A stretch of 64,000 bases of DNA from Otis tarda (GCA_026413225.1 CM048554.1:74330463-74394462), one strand, 5' to 3'. Shown: positions 12,111 through 24,239, counted from the first letter of the stretch. Translations and numbers: made by a program. The notes: generated by a model not told the origin, from the sequence alone.

Positions 12111-15100
12111 AAAAGGTGCTCGCTGGAAAAATTCAGGAGCCAGACACTAACATAGTCTGGTGCTGTTATAGTAATAACTCAACAGCATTGTCATTGTGAA
12201 ATTATTTTTTATCTGACGAATTTATTTGCTTTCCAACTTGGAATCATGTTGGGAATTATCAATCTCCAGTCCACTCATTTTCCCTTTGAAAGATGCTGTT
12301 CTTTCAGTATAGAAGTGGATTAGAAGTAATCAAACATGAGCAAGATTTGAACTTCTGACCTTTTGATGGTTACATGCCAGTCAAGCTTTTCTGCTTCCAT
12401 TCCACTTTCTCCCTCAGACTAGTTGGCAATCTTTTTTTTTTTTTTTAATTTAACCAATCTTTCAACAGATGAGCTTGCAGGAAAAAAAAAAAAAATTTTT
12501 GTTTTTGCAAAAAATGCTTTTGCTTTTTAAAAATACCATTGGCAATCGCTGATATGACAGTACCTCTTTTCCTTCTCCTTCCCGGACGGGCAGAAACTTG
12601 CCACTTTTTTTTTTGCCTAAAAGTTTCCTATCACATGATGCTGACACACATAACCTTTTTTTTTCTTTTTTTTTTTGTTGCTAAGAACATGCAGAATCTG
12701 TTATTTTTAACCCTTTTCCTATTCTGAAATAAAAACAAAAGAAAATTATGAACTGCAGTTGTTGCTCTCCCTATAATATATGGCATACTTACATTTTTCC
12801 ATTACATGAGTTTAAGTCCAAGGATGCTGGCACTGAAGCAGTAAATGTCCCTGCATCTGTAGCAATGCTGATTTTCCCTCCCAAAATACTGTAATCCACC
12901 ATGCTGACTGATGAGGTCAGTCTTCTATGTGGTGGAAAAAACTATGCTTCGAATGTTTTAGGGTGAGGAAGGAAATGAAAAAAAAATTCCACATTCACTA
13001 CAAGTACTACAAGTGACCCAATAACTAGGCTGTTGCCCAAGCCGTAAACACTTTTTCCGTAGCAGACATTTTCAGAAAGCATGAGCACTGCTCAGTGTGG
13101 CACCACACTGCAGGTGTAGATACCATGTCATGGGTCTTGTAGAAGAACTCACCCAGTGGTTTGGCTACATAATACCAGTCAGGAGGAAGTAAATCAGATG
13201 CCAGCCCTTTCTATGGTTTCCTGTTGGCTTCCCTAGCCTATAAGCTTTCATGTGTACATATCTTCTCCAAAAGCTTTCTAGAGAGACCTAGGGGCTTTAA
13301 ATCACCATGATGGGTCAGGTGCTTCACTTTTATGATCCTTGACAACTAGCTAAGCATTGCAAATTTTTGTTTGTGTGCCTTGGGTTCATAAGTGCTATTA
13401 TCACAATAAAACTATTGTATGTCTTTAGGCAGTTAAATGTTGCTTTAATTTTAATGATATTGTAAGCATTCTGCTTTATAAAATGCAAGGCTTCTTCTGT
13501 AAGACTTCACGTTTTTGGTAATTCAGGTTCCCGTAAGGCATCCCAAATGGGGTTCCTGAAAATTGAGTTAAGTCTTAAAGCTAGACACAAGTAGTTTTTA
13601 ATTGAAAACCCAAGCAACAAACTTCAGGCATTTATTGGAGAGCATTTGGTAGATTAGTTGCCTGTTGTATTTGCTGTTACTTTAAACACAAATATGAATG
13701 AAGAAATTGAGTGTATGACTGAGCTGTAAAGCTGGTTACTCGGGATAGTGAGAGGTTGCTTCTGTCTCCCCTTGCGGATAATCTGCACCTGAATCTGTGG
13801 CAAAGACGAGTCTAAGGGGGAATTTCAAAGAAGAAAAACATGACTCAGCAGATACTGATTAGAGATAGTGACTAATTTGTCAATAATAATTTGATAAAAT
13901 ACATTTTCCAGTTTTCTTCTTTATAAACTGTCAATAAAGAAAAAGTGAAATTGTTCTATTGGTTTGTTCAAAGTGCCTGTGTGTTTCTTCAGAGATTCCC
14001 TTTTGATCTGTATTTCTTTTATGCTAAGCTTATAGTTCACTTCATACCATCAAAAAACTGTGATACATTGTTAGCCTTAACCACACAGAACTATTTCTGT
14101 CTTGCGTCAGACATTTCACGGGCATACCATCTGACATAGGAATCCTGAAAACAGAACAAAACTCTATCTGTTTTCTCCAGTTCCATTCTTAAAGGTCAGG
14201 GATCAGGGAACAGGCATTATTATCTGTATATCGCACTGTTTAGGTTTAAAGTTTATGTAGCTACAAACAACAACATTACACTTTCATTGTATAAACAGAT
14301 GAAAAAAATCAAATAAGTTGTCTGGCCAAGTTTAATTAAGTCCCTAATTTGAATAGTGCTTTCAAAAAATACATGAAGTTAGCATTTTTTTTTTTGCTTG
14401 TTTGCTAGATTTGCCATGGAAAGCGGGCAAAAAAATCCCCTATGTGGGGAATGTGAAGCAAATGCACTAAAACAACTGGAACCGCTCTCTGTGGAAAATG
14501 CATTGCTCAGCAATAAGGATAATTCATTAATATTTCCAAGCTAGGAAGAGCTGGAGAAGAACCCACTTGGAAGAAAACCAAGCTAGAATACGCCCAATTA
14601 CTGAGCCTTAAATGCTTCCAAGATTTTTTAGAAGGTTGCACTGGTTCATGCTGACAAGTGTTCCCTTTTGGCATCCCAGCCCTTCCCGGGCATACCAGCA
14701 GTGTGTGTGCAACAGCCCAACCTCATCAGCAGAAGGCACCAGTCCAGCCTCCTCCTGGCAGCTCTGCTTCCCAATTGTATTCACTATTATTTGCTCGAGA
14801 GATATCTCGCATGGGGGTATCAGTAATGTTAATGCAGCTATTTGAATTGACTGAAGTAAAGATGTCCGGTAAGCTACAGGGGAAAGAGAGGGATTAAGGA
14901 CAATGAAATCATACTGTTTCATAAACACATTGTCATTACCTTTAACTTAGTGCTCTAAATTGCAGCAATATGTCATAGTGAGGCATTTCTTTCCTATTAC
15001 AACATGTACAGCATGTAGTAGGAATTTGATACCCAAACCAGACACACAAAAGTTGGCTTGAAACATCACTGTCTTAAAATGTATAACATTCTTTGTACAG

Positions 15101-16407
15101 TGAGATGAATCTAATGCTAAACTGTTCAACAGTGCCATGGAGAGACACCAACTCTGGCTGACAACGATGAACCTGGCTTATCACCAAAGATATTTGCACA
15201 GACAGGGCAGAGTTAGAATCACCAGTAATACTGTCAATATTTAAGGACAAATTTCTCAATGTTGTCAGAGCTGTGCCAACTGCCCTCAGCTGAGACTGTG
15301 GCTGTCCACTCTCCCTCCACAGGTTTACTCTTATGTAAACTGTCTCCAGCCAAGTGAATGACGTGAATGTATGAAAAAGAATAAGGAATCAAGTCCTTTA
15401 ACTGGACTGTTACTTTGATTCATTTGAGTATTTAATCTTTCTATCTCCAGTTGCAATAAAGAGCCTCTAAGCTCAAGCTATTTGACAAGGTCCTTTAAAG
15501 GGCCAATAGTTTTAGGCAGGTCTCATTTATTAGTATAGTTTCAAGTAAAATTTTGTTGTTATTACAATCCAAACTTCTCTCTTTCTTGTTAGTCTCTTAC
15601 TTTTTAAGCAGACAAGTCTCTCTTACAGTGATATTTGCAATGGACACCTTGCTGTCACCATACATTTCGTATATCAAATGTGTAACTTATCATCTCTAGC
15701 CTCCTAATCCTTCCGTTTTATCTTTCTTATTGTCATCAGTAATACTGCAAGATGTGAAATTCCAGTGTCTTCTCTCATCTCTTCTTGTCTATTGCATTTA
15801 AACACAAATTTTTTTCCAACATAAGCCTCTTTAGACCATTAAAAGCTCCTTTGTCATCTTTATGTGATGGAAAGTACATTGATTTGCATTTCACTTAGCT
15901 AAACATGTAATTATAAGCAAATAACTTACACAAACTACAATTGTAAATTGAAAAATTTCCATCTGAATGTACACATTTATTTCAGGCAAATTTTAGAAAG
16001 ACAGGGTTATTAGCATGGTCAGAATTAAATTAATGTTCAAATTTTAATGAATGTTTATGAAAAAGTTTCCAGTGCTCTGCCTAGTATAACACACAACAGA
16101 GTTAAATTTCTTACAACCATTTGCCCATAAAGTATGATGACTCAAATGCTTTTGGAAAGGTTAAAACAAATGGACTCAAATTTCCATTTAGCTCTTAGTC
16201 AGTCCTTGCCAAGGAGCTTCTGTGGCAGAGTCTCTTTTTCCTGCTTCCTGTGGCCAATGTTCTCCCCCATCAAATCCTCCTTTGGTCAAGGATTGGCAAG
16301 GGAAAGGTGTAGGCTTGTGCAGACTGTCTCATCTCCCTTTGGTAAATTTTGCATTTTTCTCCTGGAATCAGAAAATAATACAAGTTTGAAGGACACTCAG
16401 GGGGTCT
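12111..16407. other. Unique AT-rich non-coding stretch
   Basis: No gene or known repeat is recognised. It includes long T and A runs near 12431-12446, 12480-12493 and 14390-14396 that explain Phe- and Lys-rich translations. Open frames near 14600-14930 occur on both strands and look like chance. Confidence 0.55.
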
Positions 16408-16732
16408 TAGAATCATAGAATCACAGAATAGTTTGGGCTGGAAGGGACCTTTAAAGGTCATCTAGTCCAACCCCCCTGCAAGGAGCAGGGACATCTCCAA
16501 CCAAATCAGGTTGCTCAGAGCCTCATCCAACCCGGCCTTGAATGTTTCCAGGGATGGGGCATCAACCACCTCTCTGGGCAACCTCTTCCAGTGTTCCATA
16601 ACCCTCACTGTAAAAAAAAATTTCCTAATATCTAGTCTGAATCTACCTCTCTCTATTTTAAAACCATTACCTCTTGTCCTATTGCAACAGGCCCTACTGA
16701 AGAGTTTCTCCCCATCTTTCCTGTAGGTACCC
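16408..16732 (-). mobile_element. CR1 retroposon, 3' fragment
   Basis: The 3' tail (TAGAATCATAGAATCACAGA) is followed by AGTTTGGGCTGGAAGGGACC and the TCTAGTCCAACC block on the + strand, so the element is on the minus strand. It extends about 325 bases, into the reverse transcriptase C-terminal coding region, and stops near the word CTGTAGGTACC. It has the GTTTGGG type of 3' end, like the copies at 9577 and 46058. It is the leftmost of three CR1 pieces on the same strand within 4 kb. Confidence 0.96.
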
Positions 16733-17577
16733 TTAAATTATGATTTATAAACATGTTCATAAAGGTAAGATCTTAAGGTAAACAATAATTAAAGGGATAA
16801 AATGAAATAAATTAGCCAGAAAATGGATATTACCACATTTACAGAGGTTTTGCTCTAAATTCTGTGGTGATATTTTTGATGTATCAGTGCAAAGATCTAA
16901 ATTCTATTCTAAAAAATATCTCATTAAAAATATGTTGAAAAGTAAATTTATACATTTTTCTACACATTCAATTTAGACCTAGTTTCTGATGCAATATATT
17001 ATTTCTATCATCAGTGTTTTACCATGATCAAAATCGACTCCTAATCATCTCAATTTTAGTTTCTTGTCATGGGAGCTTTTGTTCCTTCTTTTTCTTTCTT
17101 TTTGGCAGAGAAAATACACTACAAGGCCAGACTACAGCTTATCCTGACTTGTAATAACCTCAGCAAAGAAGCTGAAACTGGACAGACCTGCAGCTGTAAT
17201 CAATTTGGAGATGGCATTCATGAACAAGGAAACTCCTTTGCTTGGAGGCATGGTTTCACAGGTTCTATCCACATAGGAAATGTAAGCAGCATAAGCCTCT
17301 GCAATGTGTCTCTGAAGCAGCAAAGGCTACAATGGACATAAAAGATCTGTCCTCCTTTGATTTCTCAGAAAGTGTCAAATGCAGCCCAAAGTCACAGGTA
17401 CTGTTCCTTAAGGGTGCGTAGACTCCTAATGCTCTTTGATTTCAATGAGACGAAAGCAACAAAATATTGCAGAAAGTATAACCTCAGCTGTTTTAAAGAC
17501 AATAAATGGCTAAAGTTCAGGATTTCTGAGGGTACTGCATAAAGGTGAGGTATTTAACAATTCTGCAAACTTCGTGT
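16733..17577. other. Spacer between two CR1 copies
   Basis: Unique AT-rich sequence. A 90-codon + strand frame at 17069-17341 overlaps a minus frame and is not recognised. Confidence 0.5.
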
Positions 17578-18655
17578 AGAATCATAGAATCATAGGGTTA
17601 GGGTTGGAAGGGACATTCAAAGGTCATCTAGTCCAACCCCCCTGGAAGGAGCAGGGACATCCCCAACTAGATCAGGTTGCTCAGAGCCTCATCCAGCCTG
17701 GCCTTGAATGTTTCCAGGGACGGGGCGCCAAACACCTCTCTGGGCAACCTGTTCCAGTGTTCTGTAAGTCTCATTGTAAAAAAAATTTTCCTAATATCCA
17801 ATCTAAATCTAACCCCGTCTATTTTAAAACCATTACCCCTCGTCCTATCACAACAGGCCCTACTAAACAACCTTTCCCCATCTTTCTTGTAGGCCCCCTT
17901 GAGGTACTGGTCTCCCCGGAGCCTCCTCTTCTCCAGCCTGAACAGCCCCAACTCTCTCAGCCTGTCCTCATAAGAGAGGTGCTCCAGCTCTTTTATCATC
18001 TTTGTGGCCCTCCTCTGGACCTTCTCCAACTGGTCCATGTCCTTCTTATGTTGGGGGCTCCAGAACTGGACACAGTACTCCAGGTGGGGTCTCACCAGGG
18101 CAGAGTAGAGGGGGAGAATCACCTCCCTCGATCTGCTGGCCACGCTCCTCTTGATGCAGCCCAGGATGCGGTTGGCCTTCTGGGCCGCAAGGGCGCATTG
18201 CCCGCTCATGTTGAGCCTCTCGTCTACCAGCACTCCCAAGTCTTTCTCCTCAGGGCTGCTCTCAATCCATTCTCCGCCCAGCCTGTATTTGTGCCTGGGA
18301 TTGCCACGACCCAGGTGCAGGACCTTGCACTTGGCCTGGTTGAACTTCATGAGGTTGGCACGGGCCCACCTCTCCAGCCTGTCAAGGTCCCTCTGGATGG
18401 CATCCCTCCCTTCCAGCGAGTCGACGGCACCACACAGCTTGGTGTCATCGGCGAACTTGCTGAGGGTGCACTCTATCCCACTGTCCATGTCGCCGACAAA
18501 GATGTTGAACAGGGCCGGGCCCAACACGGACCCCTGAGGGACGCCACTCGTGACCAGTCTCCACTTGGACATTGAGCCGTTGACCACCACTTTCTGAGTG
18601 CGGCCATCCAGCCAACTCCTTATCCACCGAGTGGTCCATCCATCGAACCCATGGA
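17578..18655 (-). mobile_element. CR1 retroposon, 5'-truncated, about 1.1 kb
   Basis: The 3' end lies on the left: an AGAATCATAGAATCAT tail, then GGGTTAGGGTTGGAAGGGAC. The body continues through the 3' UTR (about 90 bases) into the C-terminal third of ORF2. The CR1 match ends near 18655, just upstream of the residues HGFDGW; beyond that the sequence is not CR1. The element is much richer in G+C than its flanks. It has no endonuclease and no N-terminal reverse transcriptase, so it could not move on its own. The unbroken frame suggests it is the youngest copy in the window. Confidence 0.97.
17667..18655 (-). pseudogene. CR1 ORF2 reverse transcriptase, C-terminal fragment, frame open
   Basis: This minus-strand frame is open for about 330 codons. 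It reads from [10 protein letters not shown] through the reverse transcriptase palm to the C-terminal end at SNLI followed by a stop. Visible family motifs are [19 protein letters not shown] and the catalytic-site block SKFADDTKL, where FADD is the non-LTR equivalent of YxDD. These are followed by the thumb and C-terminal region, with HLEYCVQFW and FFTMR. Compared with the copy at 32726, five codons are missing between RGD and QYLKG, an in-frame 15-base deletion. The first in-frame ATG (18674) lies in flanking non-CR1 sequence and should not be taken as a start. The fragment is listed as a pseudogene because it is a truncated retroposon remnant, not a host gene. Confidence 0.93.
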
Positions 18656-18780
18656 AATAGTTTGGAGCAAACATGTACCACTCACATAGACAGCTGTGTC
18701 AGGCTGCGCCATATCCCACTGTGAAACAGCAAGTGAAAAAGTGGTGTAAGAGCAAGATCAAGCAATGATTTATTATGATT
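18656..18780. other. Flank between CR1 copy and orphan CR1-like tail
   Basis: About 125 bases of moderate G+C that do not match CR1 as I know it. They lie between the 5' truncation point of the copy at 17578-18655 and the short (TCTATGAT)n run. Their origin is not recognised. Confidence 0.4.
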
Positions 18781-18806
18781 ATCTATGATTCTATGATTCT
18801 ATGATT
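18781..18806 (+). repeat. Short (TCTATGAT)n run, CR1-tail-like
   Basis: About three units of an 8-base repeat, TCTATGAT, are the same as the terminal repeat of avian CR1 but in + orientation. None of the CR1 3' UTR words (such as GGTCCCTTCCAACC) precedes it. It may be an extremely 5'-truncated CR1, the tail of an unrecognised CR1-mobilised SINE, or an independent microsatellite. Confidence 0.6.
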
Positions 18807-19383
18807 ATCACAGAGAAACTGTCTGTAATGAATTACAGGTTTATCTTTACAGAGTATAGTACATCCCCAAAGGTGGTTGGAAAATTTGGAATGGGCTTTG
18901 ACAGGAAGGAAGTAAGCATAACTACCTTACCTTCACCTATTGCTGTAGATGCAAGGAACTTTTCTTCACCTCCTGTAACATAGGAAACTGCTAGACATAT
19001 ACAAGTAAGAAATATATGTACATATATGTATACATGTACCCATATGTGTATGCACATATGTATCTTCCAATAAAGCATTCAATTCTTATGATCACATTCT
19101 GTTCGACATTGGGTGAAACGTGAACTAAAAATGCAGAGAATCAAACAGAAATATATCCATTCAGACTTAATTTCAGGGGAAATTAATCTCATTTCAGGTT
19201 TCAAGTCTGTGAGTCAGACTGCATTTATAGGAAAGGACTGTAATGGCCACAAGCTTTCAAAAGAACTCAGACCCATTTTCACAATACTGGGCCATGACTC
19301 ATGGATTTCTACCAAAATTAGGCAAATGTAGTGGCTTTAGATGGAGTTCTGCTTTGAGAATTTGAAGCGAAACTTGGGAATCA
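18807..19383. other. Spacer with ATGTAC/CATATG-rich run
   Basis: Unique sequence. A run at about 18999-19063 is made of alternating purine-pyrimidine words such as ATATGTACATATATGTATAC, with internal dyads. No gene is recognised. Confidence 0.5.
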
Positions 19384-19870
19384 GGAAGGTATCTTCCACA
19401 CACTCCAGGAATCTCCTAGGCTGTTTCCTATCTGCTATATTTTATTTCTGGCAAATGTTTGGTAAGTTGAAGTCCCTCCTGAGAATAAGGGCTAGCATTT
19501 ATGAGACTTCTCACAGCTGCTTATAGAATATATCGTCTACCTCTTCATCCTGGTTGGGTCTATAACAGACTCCCACCATGATATCTACCTTGTTTGCCTT
19601 CCCCCTGATCCTTACTCATAAACATTCAACCCTGTCATCATCATCATTAAGCTCTAGACAATCAAAACACTCGCTAACATACAGGGCTACCCCACCGCCT
19701 CTCCTTCCTTACCTTTTCCTTCTGAAGAGTTAATAGCCATCCATTGCAGCACTCTGGTTGTGTGAGTCATCCCACCACGTTGCCATGATGGCAACTATAT
19801 CATAGTTTTCCTGCTGCACAATGGCTTTCAGCTCCTCCCATTTGTTGCCTATGCTGTGTGCATTCATGTA
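19384..19870 (-). pseudogene. CR1 ORF2 endonuclease remnant, disabled
   Basis: The frame is interrupted by at least three in-frame stops: two around the LFRRKR segment (about 19711-19735) and one after RVECL (about 19619). At the expected catalytic glutamate of the apurinic-endonuclease fold, the E-T-W motif reads A-T-W here (codon GCA at about 19775), so the acidic residue is lost. The later His/Asp catalytic segments fall outside the piece. The endonuclease would have nicked target DNA for target-primed reverse transcription. This copy could not do so. Confidence 0.85.
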
Positions 19871-20125
19871 GATGTGCTTCAGCTGGGCTATTTATCCTGA
19901 CACTTTTTTCCATGGAGAAGCCCTAATAAATACATGACTATTCTCAAGCACTTCCATGGTTTCTGACATATAAATAATCCTTGCTTCTTTGCTATCACAT
20001 GGATCTTCATCCCCTACCTCCACTGAGACAGCAGACCAAAGGACAGCTAGCACACTGTCTGTCAAACGTTGGCATTCTGCTCCTAGGCTTATCTCCAGCG
20101 AGTCTGGTTTTATCCCTTTCCCCCT

Positions 20126-20325
20126 TCAAATGTAATTTAAAACTCTTTCAATGAACCCTGCTAACTCTTGTGCAAAAATCCTTTTCCTCCTTTGAGACAG
20201 GTGTACCCTGTCTGTTGCCAGCGGGCCTGGTGTTGTGCCAACGGACCCATGATAAAAAAAACACAAAATTCTGCCAGTGACACCGGGCTCGGAGCCAGGT
20301 ATTGATCTGCTGGCTCTTCCTGTTG
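20126..20325 (-). pseudogene. CR1 ORF1 esterase-like C-terminal remnant
   Basis: The minus-strand frame ends with TDRVHLSQRRKR, FAQELAGFIERVLN and a stop at 20126. This fits the C-terminus of the CR1 ORF1 esterase (SGNH-type) domain, where an Asp and a His three residues apart contribute to the active site. The N-terminal part is in a different frame, with a shift near an A/T run at about 20253, and the homology fades near 20325. It lies directly upstream of the ORF2 endonuclease remnant, the normal CR1 gene order. Confidence 0.75.
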
Positions 20326-21336
20326 TATTAAATAAGGGTAGTTTGAATTTTTTTTTTTTATGATGCGCAGTAAACATGTCTTGCAAATGGTATAGAAAAC
20401 ATTGATTTTATTCAAGAGTGGTATTTGTTAAGCTCTTGAACTATTTTATTTATGAAACATACTTCTGGAGCTGATGAATTTGATTTGAAAACAACAAGAA
20501 ACCTTGAAAAAGTTTAATAGCACCAGAGCCGAAGAAAAACAGTGAAATTCAGCTCTTTTGTTGCTAATGAATAGCCTGTTCCTTCCTTCCTCTCAGCTGA
20601 AGAATGGATTTCAGTAACTGGAACCAGAGTGTCTTATTTCAATCCTAAACTACCTCAATCTGCAAGTCTCAAAGAAAAAGAAGGAAACTACATGCCAGGT
20701 GTAATTTTGGTATTATTCTATACAGCAAAAGGTTGAATATAAGTGGGAGTAAAACTGAGGCTCTAATGAGCAGGAATAAAACTCATGTCCTCCAGTGTCA
20801 TATCTGCAGATGATAATATGATCCAGGTGCTCTTGTATTCATAGGTGTTCCTAATTAGAGCCAAAAAAAAAGACAGTATAAATTTGCAGCCTTTACTCAG
20901 AAAGATAGACTTTACTCACAGTCACAAGAACTTTTCTAGTTTAAAACTGTTAACTGTTTACCTTGGTATTCATATGGTATTTTACATATAACAACAAAAA
21001 GTGTCACTGCTACCTTTCCAGTCTAAGTGCATAGGCATAATGCAGAAGACATTTTCAATTAATTAAGATCAGTGGCAGAAGTGGCTATAAAGACAATATG
21101 CTTACATATCTGCTGGAGAAACATTACACACATATATGGATATGAGTAAGAGTGTATAAATATATACACATAAGGAAAAACTACCATGTTAAGTCAGTGA
21201 TTTTGTTCTAACCATTGATTTTAATATTTATGAGTTTATGTGATATATTCTGCAATGACACACAATATTTACCCCAGACTACATGCTAAAGTCTTAATTA
21301 ACTAATCTCCTACAAAAATCAATTGACATTATGCCT

Positions 21337-21354
21337 AAAAAAAAAAAAAAAAAA
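21337..21354. repeat. Poly-A run (18 bases)
   Basis: Eighteen consecutive A residues. There is no recognisable retroposed sequence immediately upstream, so it is treated as a simple homopolymer. Confidence 0.9.
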
Positions 21355-21829
21355 TCGAAGTTCTAACTAAAATTAATTAAGCAAATATCTAGTGAATGAA
21401 AAACTGGGGCCATGATTTATCTCCAGCGAAATGGGAAACATAAAAACACATTTTCACGCACAGGCCGATGTTACACCCAAACTGATTTAGCATGCTTCAT
21501 GGATCTGCCACACACGTATTCACACGTACTGAATATCAACACATAACCTCCCCATGCCTGTGTAAGTGTGTAATTTGAACCCACTGAATGGCTATGCACA
21601 ATGACGTTTATTGAATTGTTTCGAGTTTCCTATCAAGGTTTTGTTTCCCCCTCTCCTATCTGAGTGTTCAGATTTCTGGAAGTGGTGCTTTGATGTGTGC
21701 TCATAAACACGGAGGGATTTCCCCTCCTTTCCCCTTCCCTTCAATTCTCTCTTTGTGCTTAGAACAGTAATTCAACAACTAGCCTTTGTCTGTGTTGTAT
21801 TTACAGCTACACTCCTCTCAAAGATGGAC

Positions 21830-21855
21830 TTATTTATTCATTTATTTATTTATTT
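21830..21855. repeat. (TTTA)n microsatellite
   Basis: About six tetranucleotide units, with one interrupted by a C. Confidence 0.93.
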
Positions 21856-24035
21856 TGGGTGAGAGGGGACAAGACCATGCAGGAGAAGGGTTTTTGGCAT
21901 CCTTGCAGGCATCGCTCAGAGGAGAGCAGCCCCTCCAATGGGGGATATCTTTCTGTCACTTTTACTGTTTCCAAGCAGCTGATGCGTCAAGACACAGTTA
22001 TTTTCAATTTGCCAGCGTTCCTTTACAAGTCAGACTATAGCATTTATAGCAAAAAAAAGGGCCCTCTCTCTTTTGCTTTGGTATTATTCCCAAACTGATT
22101 TGGCAAGTCAGTTAAAAATTATTTCCATGCCCCTGTATACATGCAAAATGTTCTCCAGCAGTGAGAAACCGCTCCTCTGTTGCTGAAAGTTCCTATAAAA
22201 CACATAATCAAATCACACTTTTCCTCCCAAAAACAAAGGCTCTACCCTCTTCCTCTCACCCAAGTCTTAGTATAACAGGCCTCACATACAACCTTCTTTC
22301 TCGGCCACTGTATTAACTTCAAGAAAGAGTTGTGACACTTCACGTGTCTCTTTTGTTGAGAAAAAGGTAGTATTCTTAGTGTTTTGTTACCATGAAGGTT
22401 TGAATTATAAGCTTCCTTATGTGTTTTCCCTCTGTCGACATGCAATCCTCCAGCTGGCATGAAGTCTATGCTTTTTTAAATCTAAAGCTTTTACAGTACC
22501 TGCCATTAAAAACATTTGCTACTCTGAAGTGATTGCAATCCCACAGAATCTCCTACTCTGTAAGAATACTATGACTATTGACATGACAGACTGAATAGTT
22601 ACCTTTTAGCGAGATCTACCGTGTCTTCTCTCTGCTGAAAAAATGGCATCTTCTGTGAGCAATGGTGATGATTTCCAATTAAATATCAAAGACAAATCTC
22701 TATGATAAACATCATCATTACTAGTAGACATTAATTCAAGCCCTTATGTTATTGTTTTTTAAGAATGGCATGTCATTAGTGTGATGCATGACTAAATGTA
22801 TCCAACTTAACTGCTACACAACTGGTTCTCCTTTTACTCACATTATTTTTACACTCATGAATTGTCAGGGTTCTAGCTAATTCACAAATATATAAGAGGA
22901 ACAGGGCCATGGTCTTTTGCCTAAAACAAAACCAAACAATGTTTCCTTGAGAACACTTGTCCTCATCCCTTGATACTCTCTCATTTTTCATATAACCTAA
23001 AAAGGTAACTGTGTTAGGGTAAATTATGTAAACATTTCAGATTACTGATGCCAAATTCACCATATAGAGTTTCAAGTCATGTCAAATTTCCACATCTAAA
23101 AAAAAAGAACCTATGGACAATGTGATATCCAATGGCTCAGTTCAGGCTGTTCCTGAAGGAACCTATTTTTCCAGAGGTAGAACATCACAGACTTTTTTAT
23201 TTTTTTTTTTTTTTAAAAGCTAGGCATCATACACAGCTCTCCTTGTATATAATTACTTTCAAATTAAATAGACAGATTTGGGGCATATTTTCCCTGTCTT
23301 TCTTTCTATGGGATGGACATACTGGGATTCTCAAAGGGTTCTTCTCTCTTTTAGCAACTTCCAGCCCGGGTCAAGCTGATCTGTGATCATTCGCAGCTCT
23401 GCTCTGCACTGCTCTTCTCAATAAGCAATGGCTTAAATTGCTCTTTTTCCCTGTAACTGATCAGTTTGGGTTTTCCCTCCTTTCCATCTACTTGATGCTG
23501 AATATTTTTAAGGAGAAAATAATGTGATATATGTATGTATGTAGTTTTGTACATGGATAAAGAAACACTGCATTTTAAAATATTCAGTATATATATAGGA
23601 CTTGTAATGCATAAAGAGCTTTACTCTCCCTGGGAAGAAAGCCTACCCTTACTTTTTTGAAGGCATACAAAAAATGAGCAATGTTTAAACATTATAAAGG
23701 AGCTAATTTTTGCTACTTTGAAGATAGTGTCCTCTGTGTTCAGGTATAATTTACCTTGTAAATTCACCAGTTTTGTTAGAAAAACAGTTGACTGGCTGCT
23801 CTTCAAAATTGTTTGTCATGACAGGGTGCTAACTATACTATCTGCAGTATGCCTAGCATGGTACTGCTTGCCTTCACAACTGACTGTAACAGTGCACAAT
23901 GAAACTAAAGCAGAGTATGGCATCACATTTGCACCTAAAAGCCAAGGCAATGAAATACAGAAATCTATCCAAGCATATTACATGCATGCCATTGTCTGCC
24001 ACTCAGTCAGCCAGCTGTGATGCTCTCTTTTTTGT

Positions 24036-24061
24036 TACTACTACTATTATTACTATTATTA
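24036..24061. repeat. (TAC)n/(TTA)n trinucleotide run
   Basis: A short imperfect run of ACT/ATT-type trinucleotides. The hydrophobic Ile/Val-rich minus-strand translation here is an artefact of this run. Confidence 0.85.
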
Positions 24062-24239
24062 CAACACTTTTTTCCTTCACGGATGCTATCGTGCATTTAC
24101 TTTTCCTGCAGCAACAACACAGATACTGAGGAATGAGAGGATGTACAAGCATGGGAGCACCGAGTAGGACAAACCAGAGCCTGCTTTCTGTGTAGTTTCC
24201 TGAAACTAATCTTGACACTCTGGAAATGACATGAATAGC

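Larger units (their letters stand above)
19384..20325 (-). mobile_element. CR1 5'-half relic: ORF1 C-terminus plus ORF2 endonuclease
   Basis: Reading the minus strand from 20325, the C-terminal part of CR1 ORF1 is visible as DRVHLSQRRKR and FAQELAGFIERVLN. This is the end of the esterase-like domain, with a DxxH-type Asp/His pair. Then, from about 19870, comes the start of the ORF2 apurinic-type endonuclease: SIGNKWEELKAIVQQENYD, TWWDDSHN, GRRGGGVALYV, CYRPNQDEEVD and RRFLECVED. The match stops near 19384. There is no reverse transcriptase and no CR1 3' end, which is unusual because CR1 copies normally keep the 3' end and lose the 5' end. The piece probably belongs to an older long copy that was later deleted or broken. 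Confidence 0.9.
20326..24235. other. Unique AT-rich non-coding stretch
   Basis: No gene is recognised. It holds an A18 run (21337-21354), a (TTTA)n microsatellite (21830-21855), a short (TATG)n near 23529-23542 and a (TTA/TAC)n run (24036-24061). The segment at about 21410-21700 is free of repeats and mixed in composition, and may be a conserved non-coding element, but this cannot be tested here. Confidence 0.5.

Noticed and set aside
17592..17610. GGGTTAGGGTT, a telomere-like word
   Set aside because: It is part of the CR1 3' end (the TTAGGGTTGG type, also present at 32752 and 39218) and is not a telomeric repeat array.
17604..18575. 323-codon + strand open frame
   Set aside because: It is the antisense shadow of the CR1 reverse transcriptase on the minus strand. 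The same applies to + frames at 32750-33277 and 33367-33993 and to the minus frame at 47222-47770.
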